Source: Orychophragmus violaceus
Lineage: Eukaryota; Streptophyta; Magnoliopsida; Brassicales; Brassicaceae
Length of the DNA stretch: 64,000 nt
NCBI GenBank assembly: GCA_030180135.1
Contig: CM058239.1
Coordinates: 68,889,823-68,953,822, forward strand
Direction of reading: 5' to 3'
Both the position numbers and the translations under genes were made by a program. Numbering within the stretch: the stretch's first letter is position 1; each line of letters opens with the position of its first letter. Shown here one piece after another: positions 46,324 to 56,591 of this stretch. The notes under the pieces are model-generated. The model had not been told where the DNA came from. It worked only from the letters and a program-made list of their open reading frames with translations, and searched no databases.

Positions 46324-47000
46324 TGTTGGGAATGTCCTGAAATCTACTGTACTATCTCTAGAAAGTATGATAAATGTCGAGATCAGACATAAGTCATAAA
46401 TACTGGGTGATCATGATGACTTGCTAGAGCCCGCTCATGATCTATAAGTTTAGGACTTATTACCAGTATTGTATGATCCCAAAGGGTCACACACCATAGC
46501 TAACGGGAAAGTTAAATGGAATTAATACGGTAAGATGCAATGGCATTTACTGTATTGAATCAGAGAATTGGGCCAGACAAAATGCAGGTTTTTGTTTGAT
46601 TTGTGTCTTGGGCCCAAAAGATTAATGAGCCATTAGTCTAATGACTTGGGCCCATTAATGAGAGAGCTAAAGATCGCCAACCTAGGGTTTAGACACAAAA
46701 GGCTTGCGATTTTGTGTTGGTGGCCGCGAGCCTCTCTCTCTCTAATCTCTCTCTCTGATCATCCATCCGGTCTAGCAGCCTGACGTTGCTTGTAAGAGTG
46801 TGGATACCAAAGGAGGAGTAGGTGATTCATCTGTTCTAGACTGATCTTGTCATTACCATCAATTATCCGCTGCAATCTGAAAGGTAATGATCCAGGTTTG
46901 GTTTGATTTATGATTCGTTTTGCAAGAACCTAGATCTGTTAAGATTATGTGTTAGGTTGAAATATGGGAATTAAACCTTGAACAAACTCATAATCCTTCA
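46324..47000 (+). repeat. 3' LTR of element E
   Basis: It matches 39569-40245 with about 3 substitutions, and ends CCTTCA before the TSD GGGAA. Confidence 0.94.
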
Positions 47001-47005
47001 GGGAA

Positions 47006-47568
47006 GATGCACATATGGTTGAGGACAACGAACAATCGATAGAAACAAGGGATAGACAATCCTCACACAATGAATTGATACTTAATGGTTTCTGGTGTTT
47101 TGTGGATGGATCTTGGAAGGAGGGGGACCAATGGTCGGGACAAGGATGGTATAGACGTCCTGAGGGAGATGAGAATGTTTTGATGGGGGCAATGAATATT
47201 AGAGCAAGTATATCCCCATTACATGCAGAATTTGAAGCCTTAGTGTGGGCTATGGAGTGCATGAAGTGTCATCAACATACCCACATCACGTTTGCAACGG
47301 ACTGTTCAGAATTGGTGAAGATAGTGTCGGAACCAGAAGAATGGCCAGCTTTCTCGAGTCACATAGAAGAGTTTCAAATACGAAGAGAGTTCTTCACAGA
47401 TTTCAAAATCATCCATATACCGCGCACAAGTAATTTGATGGCAGATAGATTGGCACGGAGTGCTCGTCTCAGACCGTCGCACACAGTCCATATTGGACCG
47501 GAGCCACCAATTTGGATTAATGATATTTAGGTTTCGTTAGTGTTGTCTTGTTGACAAAAAAAAAAAAA
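47006..47568 (+). pseudogene. LINE fragment, part 2: C-terminal RNase H and poly(A) tail
   Basis: It resumes the LINE frame after element E and encodes a plant LINE-type RNase H (RVT_3-like). CFVDGSW carries the first Asp, LHAEFEALVWAM the Glu, TDCSELV the second Asp and MADRLARSA the last Asp, so all four catalytic acids are present. Stop at 47528-47530, a 20-nt spacer, then a roughly 16-nt A run marking the LINE 3' end. It is a 3' fragment only. Confidence 0.85.
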
Positions 47569-48697
47569 AAATCACTACCACCTTTATTTTTCTACTTTTC
47601 TAGTAACAAGAATCATCTTGTTGAATCCAGAAACCATTTGATTTGGGACATGATTATCAATCCGATGATGATAATAGAGATCAATTCAATCATCATCTAG
47701 ACGCTTCAAACTGAGAATCATCTGCATCCAATGAAATCAAGCAAAACTCATAACCCATACATGCTAAACACACTAGACCCAATATATGTTTTGGCTCACA
47801 ATCCATACTCTAACGAAACAAAACGATCTGAACGATTTAACATAAAGACGATGAGAGCTTTTCCTCTGGTTATACAGATCCAACTCCAAAGCATATAGAA
47901 CGAACCTCATAGAGAACAAAACGCAAACAAAAGATTTAACTGCAAACTTCAATCAAGTAAACGATTGGAGAGAGCTCGGATGCAAAATCGTTCCAATAAA
48001 TGGCAGTGGCTACCGACAAAAGCGAATCCGATCTCATGGAACTACCAAATTAAGATGCCAAAAGCTAAAGACTTTAAAGGACAGAGAGAGAGAGGTAACC
48101 ACAGAACCAATGAGAGCAATTGGCTCAGTCTCTTGTGAGCAAGTGATTTTGATGTCGAGCTTTGCCTCAAGTATTTTAGTAAGTTAAGCATCATCTGTCG
48201 ACATAAAAGTAAAATTGGTAAATACAAACAAGTAACCAGAGTCACTAGCAGATCTCCGTGTTCGTCGTCCTTGTTACTATGGGAAGAAAAGGAGAAAGAG
48301 AGAGGATATATTTGATATCTGTGAAAATACCTGAGAGGGAAACTGAAACGATCGAGAAATCAATGGAATGGGAGAGACAGAGAGAAAATACGAACAGATC
48401 AAGAATACTAGAAACCCTAGATTTTCAGAGAGAAGGGGAGAAGAGGATATCATGGAGTTGGAGATGCAGATCTAGGTTAAGGGGATTTTTTTTTTTAATG
48501 TGAAACTGAAGATTGAAAGGGATAACGAAAAATAAAAGTCTTAACACTTTGTCTAATTTTTTTTCTAACAGAAACTCGAACTAAAATTTCCAGTCCCGCC
48601 AACGTATTGATAGCGGTTTATTGTGATATTCAAGCGCCAAACATTAAAAATTGGCTGCGTGAATTTTTTTTTTGTCCCGCCTAAAGTATTGATAACG
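47569..48697 (+). other. CACTA-like interior with possible antisense host-gene fragment
   Basis: No intact gene. On the minus strand, 48500 to about 48040 looks like the 5' end of a plant gene: CTAGGGTTT-type leader, then an exon-like stretch with acceptor (GTCGACAG near 48203) and donor (GTTACC near 48098). I do not recognise the gene. At 48560-48697, AGCGGTTTATTG, AAGCGCC and GATAACG words match the subterminal style of the CACTA end at 50074. I could not fix a left terminus. Confidence 0.35.
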
Positions 48698-49952
48698 GGG
48701 GTTTCTTATTTCCTCTCTCTCTCTCGCAAAACAACCGCCGCCGGGTCACAACCTCAGATCTGCGTGTGGTCGGCGTCCGGCGGCTCCTATAGCGCCGGCG
48801 TCGGCCCTCCTTCGCTCTTCATCTTCCTCTCTCTCTATTTTTCGGTTTGTTTGGTTTTGGATCCGGGAATTATAGCTGTGGTGGTCCGATGACCGAGGAT
48901 CTGTCTCCAGTGACGGTTCGTGCTCGTTGTCTCCGTCTCCGGTCCATCTCGAACGCTTCTGCGGTGGTTCTGGGCAGGGGGCAAGGCGGATCTGTTCTCT
49001 GGCAGAACTCAAATCCTGGCTCTTCCTCCGTTTGTATCCATGTGTGTCAACGGATTATTTGCCGGTTTCTTCTGGTCAAGGTAGATCCGATGTGTTTTGC
49101 TCTTATCATCTCTGTTTCAAGCTCTTTCCTCTTCGGTATAGACTGGCTATGGTGTTGGTATTTTGGATCTGGTTTCAAACGTATTTGGAGGTTGAAGGTA
49201 GGATTGGGTAACTTTGGAGTTCCTGATTTCTACGGAGGAACATGAAATTGTTGGTTGGTGATAGCACGTGTTCTCTCTGTACCTCGTTTGGCTGTATGGA
49301 TCGGCTTGGCCTTCCGGTAGAGCCCATTAACTTTTCCATCTTACTGTCCAATTAGCTTCGATCTTTAATCCGGTGGTATGTGGTTTGTGTTTGATTTTAT
49401 CCCTCTTTCAAAGTTTATTATCGATCTTTATTGGGGATCATACCACTGAAAATTCCGGATCCTTTGATGGACGGTACGGCTTTGCCGCAATATTTTCTGG
49501 TGTTGATAGTCCAATTATCGATTTAAGTTGGGGTTCATTGTGTTGGATTTTTCTTGGGTTTGTTCTTGTTGTTTCAACGGAAAGCACTGAAAATCTTTCC
49601 ATAATATCTGGATGGTATCTGCGTTTCAAACTTTTTCAATGGAAGCTTCAGAGAAGCTATATCTAGAGAAAGTTGATTAAGACGATTGATAAAGAAGATT
49701 TCTCCTATCTATGAGATGTATCATATGTGGTAAAAGATCTTGGAAGTCCGCCTGCTAGTGTAGGATCGGGAACATCAACCTTTTATCTTGTTTCGGGAAA
49801 CTTTGGTGTGTGATTTCGCTATTGTGTCTTACACGAATGTCTCACTATTAAAGTGAAGAAAGACCAATAGTTCTGATGCTATTTCATATGTTGTATTTCT
49901 TCTCTGATGTAATTTATACCCATCCAGATATCAATAAAATCAGTGTTAAAAA
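48698..49952 (+). mobile_element. Poly(A) retroposon 2, non-autonomous
   Basis: About 1.25 kb ends in an A run and is flanked by a 15-bp duplication AAAGTATTGATAACG (48683-48697 and 49953-49967). The body starts CT-rich, then GC-rich CCGCCG/CCGGCG sequence, and ends with CAATAAAATCAGTG before the A run. Only short unrelated frames are present and no RT. The layout resembles 37013-37816 but I see no extended identity. It is inserted in the CACTA subterminal region. Confidence 0.82.
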
Positions 49953-49967
49953 AAAGTATTGATAACG

Positions 49968-50074
49968 TTTACAAATAACCAAACGCTATCTTTAATTCAT
50001 GGTTCAATCAAACATAGCATAAAAATCAAAAACGCTATCTGGTTATGCTATCAATAATCAAATTTCTTGTAGTG
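49968..50074 (+). mobile_element. CACTA (En/Spm-type) right terminus
   Basis: It ends in AAATTTCTTGTAGTG (50060-50074), the reverse complement of the CACTACAAGAAA terminus typical of plant CACTA elements. It is preceded by AACGCTATC-type subterminal repeats (49981, 50029). No matching left end was found in the window. Confidence 0.7.
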
Positions 50075-50823
50075 AAAAAACCCCATAAAAAGAGTCCTTG
50101 TTTTTGTGTTCCATTGTTTTAGTTCATTACCTTACATTCATATTTCGTTTTCAAACTTAAAAACCAAAAGAAAAGTGTCAAAGTTCACTGTTTCTGTCAA
50201 TTTTATTTATTTGTTTTTGTATTTGTTTTTCATAAAGCCTAAAAGAAAAGAAGAGTTTTTCTCACTTTGATTCGATTTGTTAAGTCCCAAAAGCCAAAAA
50301 ATGTGTTCTTTCCATTTTTGTTACTCTTAGATTTTGACTTTTTTTTGTCAAAGGCTCCTAAATTGTAAAGAAAAACTTGTTTTCCTCTTTTACAAGATTA
50401 AAATCGTGTGCCACATCTTCAAAAAAGAAAACTTGATATTTTGAAACAAACCAGCCACTCTTTGCTTTTCGAAAATTTTAAGCTCTTAAATCATTTTTCT
50501 AAACCCCTAAAACCTGTTTCAAACCGTGTTCCACTTGGTTTAATCAAAGGCGAAAAGTTTAATTGGTTTACTAGACCGTGGACCAGGTTTAAAACCAAAG
50601 AAACTTTTGTTTTGAAAAGTACCTAACATGTCATCCTACATCAATTTCAGGCTTTCCTAAATAAGGTTTAAAGCTTCCCAAAGGTTTTGAAAACGTGTGA
50701 TTAGCTTGTTTTGTGGTTTGTTTGAGACTTAAGCAATTTCCAAACTTTTTCTAAGCTTAAGTTGCATAGCTCTAGAACCTCTTCATATACTTTGTTGATT
50801 TTTTATCTTTCAGGTATTAAAAC
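50075..50823 (+). other. AT-rich leader of the gag-only gypsy derivative
   Basis: No gene is seen. T- and A-rich sequence ends in TTTTTATCTTTCAG just before the gag-like ATG at 50824, an acceptor-like arrangement. No 5' LTR is found, because the CACTA terminus abuts it. Confidence 0.5.
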
Positions 50824-52146
50824 ATGGAAGATGAAGATGGAGCAAGTGTCTACACTACCTCAGAGGTTGATTGGGGTGATGAAGAGCACTCATGGAATGG
50901 AGAAGAAGAGTTCTCTGAAGCATCTTGGACAGAAGAAGCAGCATAAGAAGCTAGCTTTGATGCATATGCTGAACATGATCAGGAAGGATCTGAGCTTGAA
51001 GAAGAAGCACATAGAGAGGACTATTATAGCAAAGACTATGAAGAGGATCCTAATGGTGGAGAGCCTGAACCAGAACCTCCAGACCCTTACCAAGATGAGG
51101 TACAATGTGAGTCAAGGCAGGAGGAAGCATGGGAGGATCAATCTGACCTTGAAGATCCTTATAGAGCAGAAGCGGACTGCCAAGAAGAAGAAGATGACTC
51201 AACAACTGATAGCAAAGAAGAACCAGGCTGCGAAGAAGCTGATTCCAAATGCTGTTTAAGTGAAGCTGAGACAGAGACAAGAGAAGAACCCATTGAAGAA
51301 GCATGGGAAAGCAACACCAGTTCTGAAATCTGTGAAGAAGAAGAATACCAAGGTGAGCTTTGTCAAGAAGAACAATATACCATCTGTTTTTCAGGTCGTG
51401 TGCAAGAACCAAAAGGTTATCTAAGGTGGGAAAGAGATATGGATGACTGGTTTCAAGCAAATCAAGTTCCAGAAGAGGAGAAGACCACCATTGCTGAAGA
51501 AACTCTAATTGAAGAAGCCTATCTAGAATGGGATAAGGATGCTTACCTCAGACTTGAGCTTAAGATACCAGACCACACTTGGGAAGAGATGAAGCAGCTA
51601 CTGCATAAAGAGTTTGTAGAAGAGATCTCCACAAAACCATACTACCCAAGGTGTCAAATTCCTCAAGAGCCAAGAAGATGGATCAAGACAACACCTCCCA
51701 ATAAGAATCCATGTTCTAAACCCAGAAAGATGACTTCCAACAAGCAATTAAAGGCTGCTAAAGATGAACCAGAGGCTCCAAGACAGCAGAGGACACAAGC
51801 TGCCAAGGTCAGGAAGCCACATCTAAACACTCCTAAGACGCAGGATCAGAGCAAAGAAGGACCACGGATTAAAGAAGCCATTGGTGAAAGTCCCAATCTC
51901 TTGCATCTTCAACCAGACACTCCAAGACCAGGTAAGTCTACTAATTCTAAGAGACTTAAAGATCAGACATGCTATAGATGTCATAAGAGAGGACATTTTG
52001 CTGCAACATGTCCATCTAAGCAATTGTTGAAAGAAACATCACTAGGAAAGAAAACTGCATTAACTAAAACCAGTGTTAGTTTAGCTCATTCCTATTTTTA
52101 TTTCCCAATTCTAGTGTCATGCATTTTTCTTTGCCGAAAGGATTAG
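50824..52146 (+). pseudogene. Gag-like ORF of a pol-less gypsy derivative
   Basis: Starts MEDEDGASVYTTSEVDWGDE. An in-frame TAA at 50944-50946 interrupts an acidic N-terminal region; the frame is then open to 52146. A Retrotrans_gag-like core follows (YLRWERDMDDWF, EEAYLEWDKDAYLRLEL, HTWEEMKQLLHKEF, about 51418-51620), then a basic Pro/Lys region and one CCHC knuckle CYRCHKRGHFAATC (about 51970-52011). No protease, RT or integrase follows. The organisation fits gag-only LTR derivatives of the gypsy Tat/Athila kind, by inference. Confidence 0.78.
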
Positions 52147-52754
52147 ATACAGGGAAAGAAGAAATGAGCAGGAAAGAGCATGAGAAAACCAAAATCAGTA
52201 GGGAAGATCAAAGACCAGAGCAACATTTTTTGGTGATCAAAAAAAAAGATGACCAGGTCCAAACCCTCATACAACGCCCTGAAACTGACAATGTAAATAC
52301 AAGCATCATACAATCTGTTCTTATAACTCCAAGAACATATATAATGCACTTGTTCTTCCCAATGAGCATCTTTACAGATATAAAGCAGAAGGGAGAAGAG
52401 AATGTGAAGAGAAGCTCAAAAACATCCCTTACACTAAGTGATCATACTGATCAAGGCATTAGAGAAAAGGAGAACATCAAGGAGAAACCTCCAGACCAAA
52501 GCAAGGACACAACATCTATTAACAAGCTAAGTCTTTCTTTGATAAATTTCATTTCCAATGATTCAACAGCTATGTTAAAGAACTTGTTAAGCTTGAAAGA
52601 AGATGAGATATCACTAGCACATGAAATTGAATTTAAAGAGAAGGATTCAAGTTGTTTATTCCGTGATAAAGAGCCCATAATGCACTTGTCTCTTTGCCAA
52701 AGTGTTGAGCATATTTCAGGTCTTAAGGAGAGCAGGAGAAAGATAAGCAAATGA
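52119..52754 (+). pseudogene. Probable frameshifted continuation of the gag-like protein
   Basis: It overlaps the end of the previous frame in another phase. It begins LPKGLDTGKEEMSRKE, a charged low-complexity segment that would naturally follow the CCHC region, so a single frameshift or an intron near 52090-52140 is likely. No known domain. Confidence 0.5.
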
Positions 52755-52954
52755 GACGTCATACCAGCTCAAAGAAGAGGAGTACTAATATCCTATATGC
52801 TCAAATGAGAACCACCAGACACTCCACTTATCACCAGACCACATACACATCAAGGTAAGACCCTAAACTCCCAAAGGAGAATGAAAGCTAACTTGCTTTC
52901 TCTTGGTGCAGATTATTCAGTTTCGAGGTCGAAACCTTTTCAAGAGGGAGAGTA

Positions 52955-53940
52955 TGATGAGGGCATCAAGCCATCATCAACCAAGGAGCATGGAGAAGGC
53001 CACAACCAAGTCAGAACAGCAACTGTCCAAGCTACACTCCAAGCTGCTCAACAAAACCAATTGGATCAATTTATGGAAAGAACCAGAACCAAGCAATTTG
53101 GAGCTTTGCAACATCAACAATGGAGACCAGGAGAGTTCATTAAACCATTTGAAGCTCCAACAAACAACATTCCATGCACCAGCAAGCCAAGGATCAACCA
53201 AGTTCACTATGTTCACAACTTGTCATATTTGGAAGCATTCACATTTGGAAGATCAATTCAGCACCAAAACTTTTCCTATCAAAGCTGCAATGTTTTGGGA
53301 TTATTTTCATCAAGTCTAGACATCCTAAGGTTCTCCAGACCACACCAGAGTAGATGCAATCCTTTGAAGACTCACTTACCATTTTTGGAGCAGAAAGAGA
53401 TCAAACACCAACGGCTCCTTTCCAAGAATGCAAGCTTCGAATTCTTTGGCTTTCAAGATGTTCCGGAGATCCTAACTTATCCCCTAAAACCATCCAGATT
53501 CAAAGAAAAGCATCCCAGCCTTGAAACCTTACCATATTCAGCCTAACGGCTAGTTTTTTCTTAACTTGCGATTCTTTCTTAGTTTGGGTCAATATGACCA
53601 TTTGTAAAGAGATATAAAGGCCTAGTTTAGCTTATTGTACTATTTACCTTTAAATCAATCAATAATAAACAAAGTATTTCGTTTTCAGAGAGTTTTCTTT
53701 GAGTTTGTGTTCATTAGATTCAATTAAGTGATTCATTGTTTCTTCTGAGTTTCAGAATTAGTTTTCTTTGGGTGATTCAAAGAGGCTGCTTCTGCCAAGA
53801 ATTGAGAGAGTCAATCATCCCACTGAACAAGAGAGTTGTTCACCTACACATCCATCTCGTCCATCCATTCAATTCTGAGCAAGTGAGAGAGCTTCAAAGC
53901 CAACACTTGTTCTTCCATCTCCCACCATCCTAGTCTCTGA
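52955..53940 (+). repeat. Probable 3' LTR of the gag-only gypsy derivative
   Basis: A purine tract AAGAGGGAGAG (52942-52952) precedes TGATGAGGGCATC, a gypsy-like LTR start. Inside are a TATA box (GATATAAAGG, about 53611) and AATAAAC (about 53663) at LTR-like spacing. The right end is uncertain because no 5' LTR is present to compare. The long open frame 52881-53546 crosses this boundary and is probably not a gene. Confidence 0.55.
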
Positions 53941-54218
53941 TTCTGAGGCTGCATCATGAGGGGAATGTAAATGTAGATGGGGATTGCAATTAGTGACTAG
54001 TATGTGTTTTGAATCTCTAGTCTTAGTTCATCAAACGTTGATACAATTTGGGTCTTAAAATTTTCCTAGCTGACTGGTTTGATGTCTTCTAATAATCTTA
54101 GGGTGCGACAAAGATTCAGTAGTGGGTGAAGAGCAGTTTGCTTTCCTCCTGAAAATTTCCTAACCTATTTGTGGTCTAAGAAGTGCAACGAGTGATGTAC
54201 ACGACACTCTCATGATAT

Positions 54219-54682
54219 GATTTGGAATGTTTGGCCTATGAATTGTTGGATGGTAAGCAAGCATGGTATAGTCTTTCTTCAACAGTCTTCAGTTGTATTA
54301 CTCGCTTACCAAAACTGTCATAACCATTCTGTATGGAATTGCATAGATTATGGACTTTGGCTATCCACAAAACCTCTCTCCTCGAATTTTGAAGCTTTAT
54401 ATTACTCAGGAAGGTGTATGGTCACCATCTTCATCCAAGGTATATGCATCTATGTATGTGTGCATACAACAGATTTTGGATTGGGTTTGGTGTATTATGC
54501 ATGCAAGTGAAGCCGTGTTTCTTGCACTAGATCGAGATTATGTTGTTTCTTTATTTCATACGTTTTAATTAGTAAGCCGCTTCTCTTCACAGCCCAAGGA
54601 AAAATCTGTTCCAAATGCAACGTTACAAGTTACGGGTGTTGTTGGTTGGGGAAGAGAGGGCCTTGCTTATAAAAAGAATGAG
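54219..54682 (+). pseudogene. AP2M: Captured exons of AP-2 complex subunit mu
   Basis: Three consecutive exon fragments with introns match the plant clathrin-adaptor medium subunit. 54219-54252 gives ..YELLD with a GT donor. 54347-54439 gives IMDFGYPQNLSPRILKLYI.. with a GTATAT donor. 54593-54682 gives KSVPNATLQVTGVVGWGREG.. up to YKKNE with donor GTAAGA. Introns are retained, so it was copied as DNA rather than retrotransposed. The first acceptor looks damaged. The rest of the protein (signal-binding mu homology domain) is missing. It lies about 0.7 kb from a CACTA terminus, suggesting transduplication. Confidence 0.82.
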
Positions 54683-54960
54683 GTAAGACTAGAGTTGAGT
54701 TTCTTTGTGTAGATTCTGCGAAAGTGATGATATTATGCAACAGTTTGAAGCTCTACAGAAAGCATTGAAGATCGCTCACAAAGCATCTTAAGCAAGATTA
54801 ATTGTCTCCAAAAAAATTTGTACTTTGTTTAGGACCTGTAGACTTGGAACCTTTATCCTCGACGATGTCCCTGAAACTAAATCCAGCCCGTCTATATTTA
54901 GTCCTCTAGTGATCTACGGTGTATTGTCATTTTGGTGTAGTTTCTTTACGAACTAGATTT
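54683..54960 (+). other. Sequence after the AP2M fragment, with a possible second exon fragment
   Basis: After TTTGTGTAG (about 54711), a short frame ends FEALQKALKIAHKAS and a TAA at 54788-54790. It does not match the expected next AP2M exon, so it may come from another gene. I do not recognise it. The rest is 3'-UTR-like. Confidence 0.3.
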
Positions 54961-55401
54961 TGTAAATACAATTTATTATGTAATTTGTCTTTATTTTGTA
55001 AATAAATTGAACTTTTATTGTTACATTAATAAAGTTGTCTTTAGTTTGTTACATTTAAAGTATTTATAATTATATATGCATAAAATAAAATCTCATTTAT
55101 AAAAAACTAGTGAATTGGAAGACAAAAAAAAACAAATATAAATGTTATTTTATAATAATATATAATATTTTGGTTATACTGTAATATACAAATAAATAAC
55201 ATTTAATAATTGTTATTATATTCTTAAAAATCGAATATAAAAAAGCGTTATTGTATATACAACAACCATAGCATGTATAAAAAATGTTATATAAAGTGTC
55301 TGACCTATTATCAAAGTCGATGATAGAGAGCTTTTTAAAACGCTATGTATTTGTCAAATAGTGTTTTCGAGACGCTAATAATATACAAATTTCTTGTAGT
55401 G
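54961..55401 (+). mobile_element. Second CACTA (En/Spm-type) right terminus
   Basis: It ends in AAATTTCTTGTAGTG (55387-55401), the same 15-bp terminus as at 50074. It is preceded by AT-rich DNA with AAGCGTTATTG and AACGCTATG subterminal words (about 55246, 55349). The left end was not found, so the extent is open. It may be one element with the AP2M fragment as internal cargo. Confidence 0.68.
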
Positions 55402-55947
55402 TAAATTACTTAAGATATACAAAACGTTATGGTCTCCAATATAGCAGAGAACCCGCGATTTTTAGAAGGATACAATGATGCAAACTGGATATCTGACCCT
55501 AAAAACTCGAAATCTACAAGTGGATATGTCTTTACCCTTGGAGGTGGAGCAGTATCATGGAAATCTTCCAAACAAAATCTACTGGCTAGATCAACCATGA
55601 AGTTTGAATTCATAGCTCTAGACAAAGCTGCAGAAGAAGCTGAATGGCTTCGGAATTTCCTAGAAGATATTTCATTATGGGAGAAACTAGTCCCAACATT
55701 ACATGTACACTTTGATAGCTAATCGACAATAGCTCGGACACTGAATAATCTCTATAATGGCAAATAACGTCACAGAAGACGACATAAAACCATTAGACAT
55801 TTGATCTCAAGTGGTGTAATCACAATAGATTATATCAAATCGGTTGACAACATAGTGAATCCATTTACTAAAGGTTTGTCACGAGATCAAGTTGTAAAAT
55901 CAGCAAAGGGAATGGGTTTAAAGCCTACGACTCAAGAGGATGTTTGA
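55402..55947 (+). pseudogene. Copia element F: RNase H remnant
   Basis: It starts directly after the CACTA terminus with YLRYTKRYGLQYS in one frame, then after a frameshift LEGYNDANWISD, STSGYVFTLGGGAVSW and ARSTMKFEFIAL (TEAEY-like, degenerate), in the open piece 55429-55722. After a stop comes the tail NIVNPFTKGLSRDQV, ending near 55947. It is a different copia lineage from A-E. The rest of pol is absent. Confidence 0.85.
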
Positions 55948-56591
55948 TGGAAACCCCACCTACATGACAGGAGATCCCAAGATGTAAGGTTCAAAGGGAA
56001 AACTAAATTGAACATAATCTACTAAAGTACTAAAAGAATCTTGGTCTTTACCTAGTTCCCAAGATGATAACAGTACTTACATACATAAAATTTGTATGTG
56101 TAAAGAGGATAAGCATAACTTTTAATGATAAGTCCATAGCTTTGATATATCAGTGGAGTATTAAAAATACTTCTTAAAAAAGACTACTGGCAAATCACCT
56201 AGTGAGTGAATGGAGCCGTTTCTAGGAGAATGAAGACATACTATATTCTTCAAGTTCACTCATAACTAACAATGAAAGTTCAAGGCCAAAACGAACACAA
56301 TAGAGAACTTAGTTCTACAAGAAAATAAAATTGGGTTGTAATTATTGTCTCGGTTTACATAAAAATCTAGGTGGTTCAAGACATCATGTTCGCCTCCTAG
56401 CCAAGTAAACCCAACAGATATTAACAATGACTGGTTCAAGGATGAACATGCTACCATCTCAAACAGAGTGATTTTTCGCTTATACTCTCGGAAGTCTGTC
56501 TAGTCTAGTCGAGTTATGTCTAGTTTAGTCTAGTTTGTCTAGTTTGTCTAGTCTTCATATGTATAGAGTCATTCCTATTTATGTGGGGGAT
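55948..56591 (+). other. 3' noncoding part of copia F and PPT
   Basis: No gene is seen. A GTCTAGTCTAGT / GTTTGTCTAGTT simple-repeat stretch lies at about 56500-56550. It ends in the purine tract TGTGGGGGAT before the LTR at 56592. Confidence 0.6.

Larger units (their letters stand above)
39569..47000 (+). mobile_element. Copia element E: pol-dead, young
   Basis: A 7432-bp element with the TSD GGGAA (39564-39568 and 47001-47005). LTRs are 39569-40245 and 46324-47000, each 677 bp and differing at about 3 positions by eye (0.4%). Despite this, pol is wrecked throughout and shares its main lesions with element B. Excision restores the LINE frame. The best reading is that E was copied recently by enzymes supplied in trans. 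Confidence 0.94.

Noticed and set aside
47571..47590. CACTACC start as the missing CACTA left end
   Set aside because: Only six bases match the terminus, the next bases differ from CACTACAAGAAA, and the 3-bp flanks do not match those at 50075. It is simply the flank of the LINE poly(A).
48847..49666. Overlapping 90-130-codon ORFs in retroposon 2 as genes
   Set aside because: They overlap in several frames, have low-complexity Ser/Leu/Phe composition, and match no family. The body lies between TSDs of a non-coding retroposon.
52881..53546. 221-codon ORF as a separate gene
   Set aside because: It runs across the PPT and LTR start, overlaps other open frames and has no recognisable domain.
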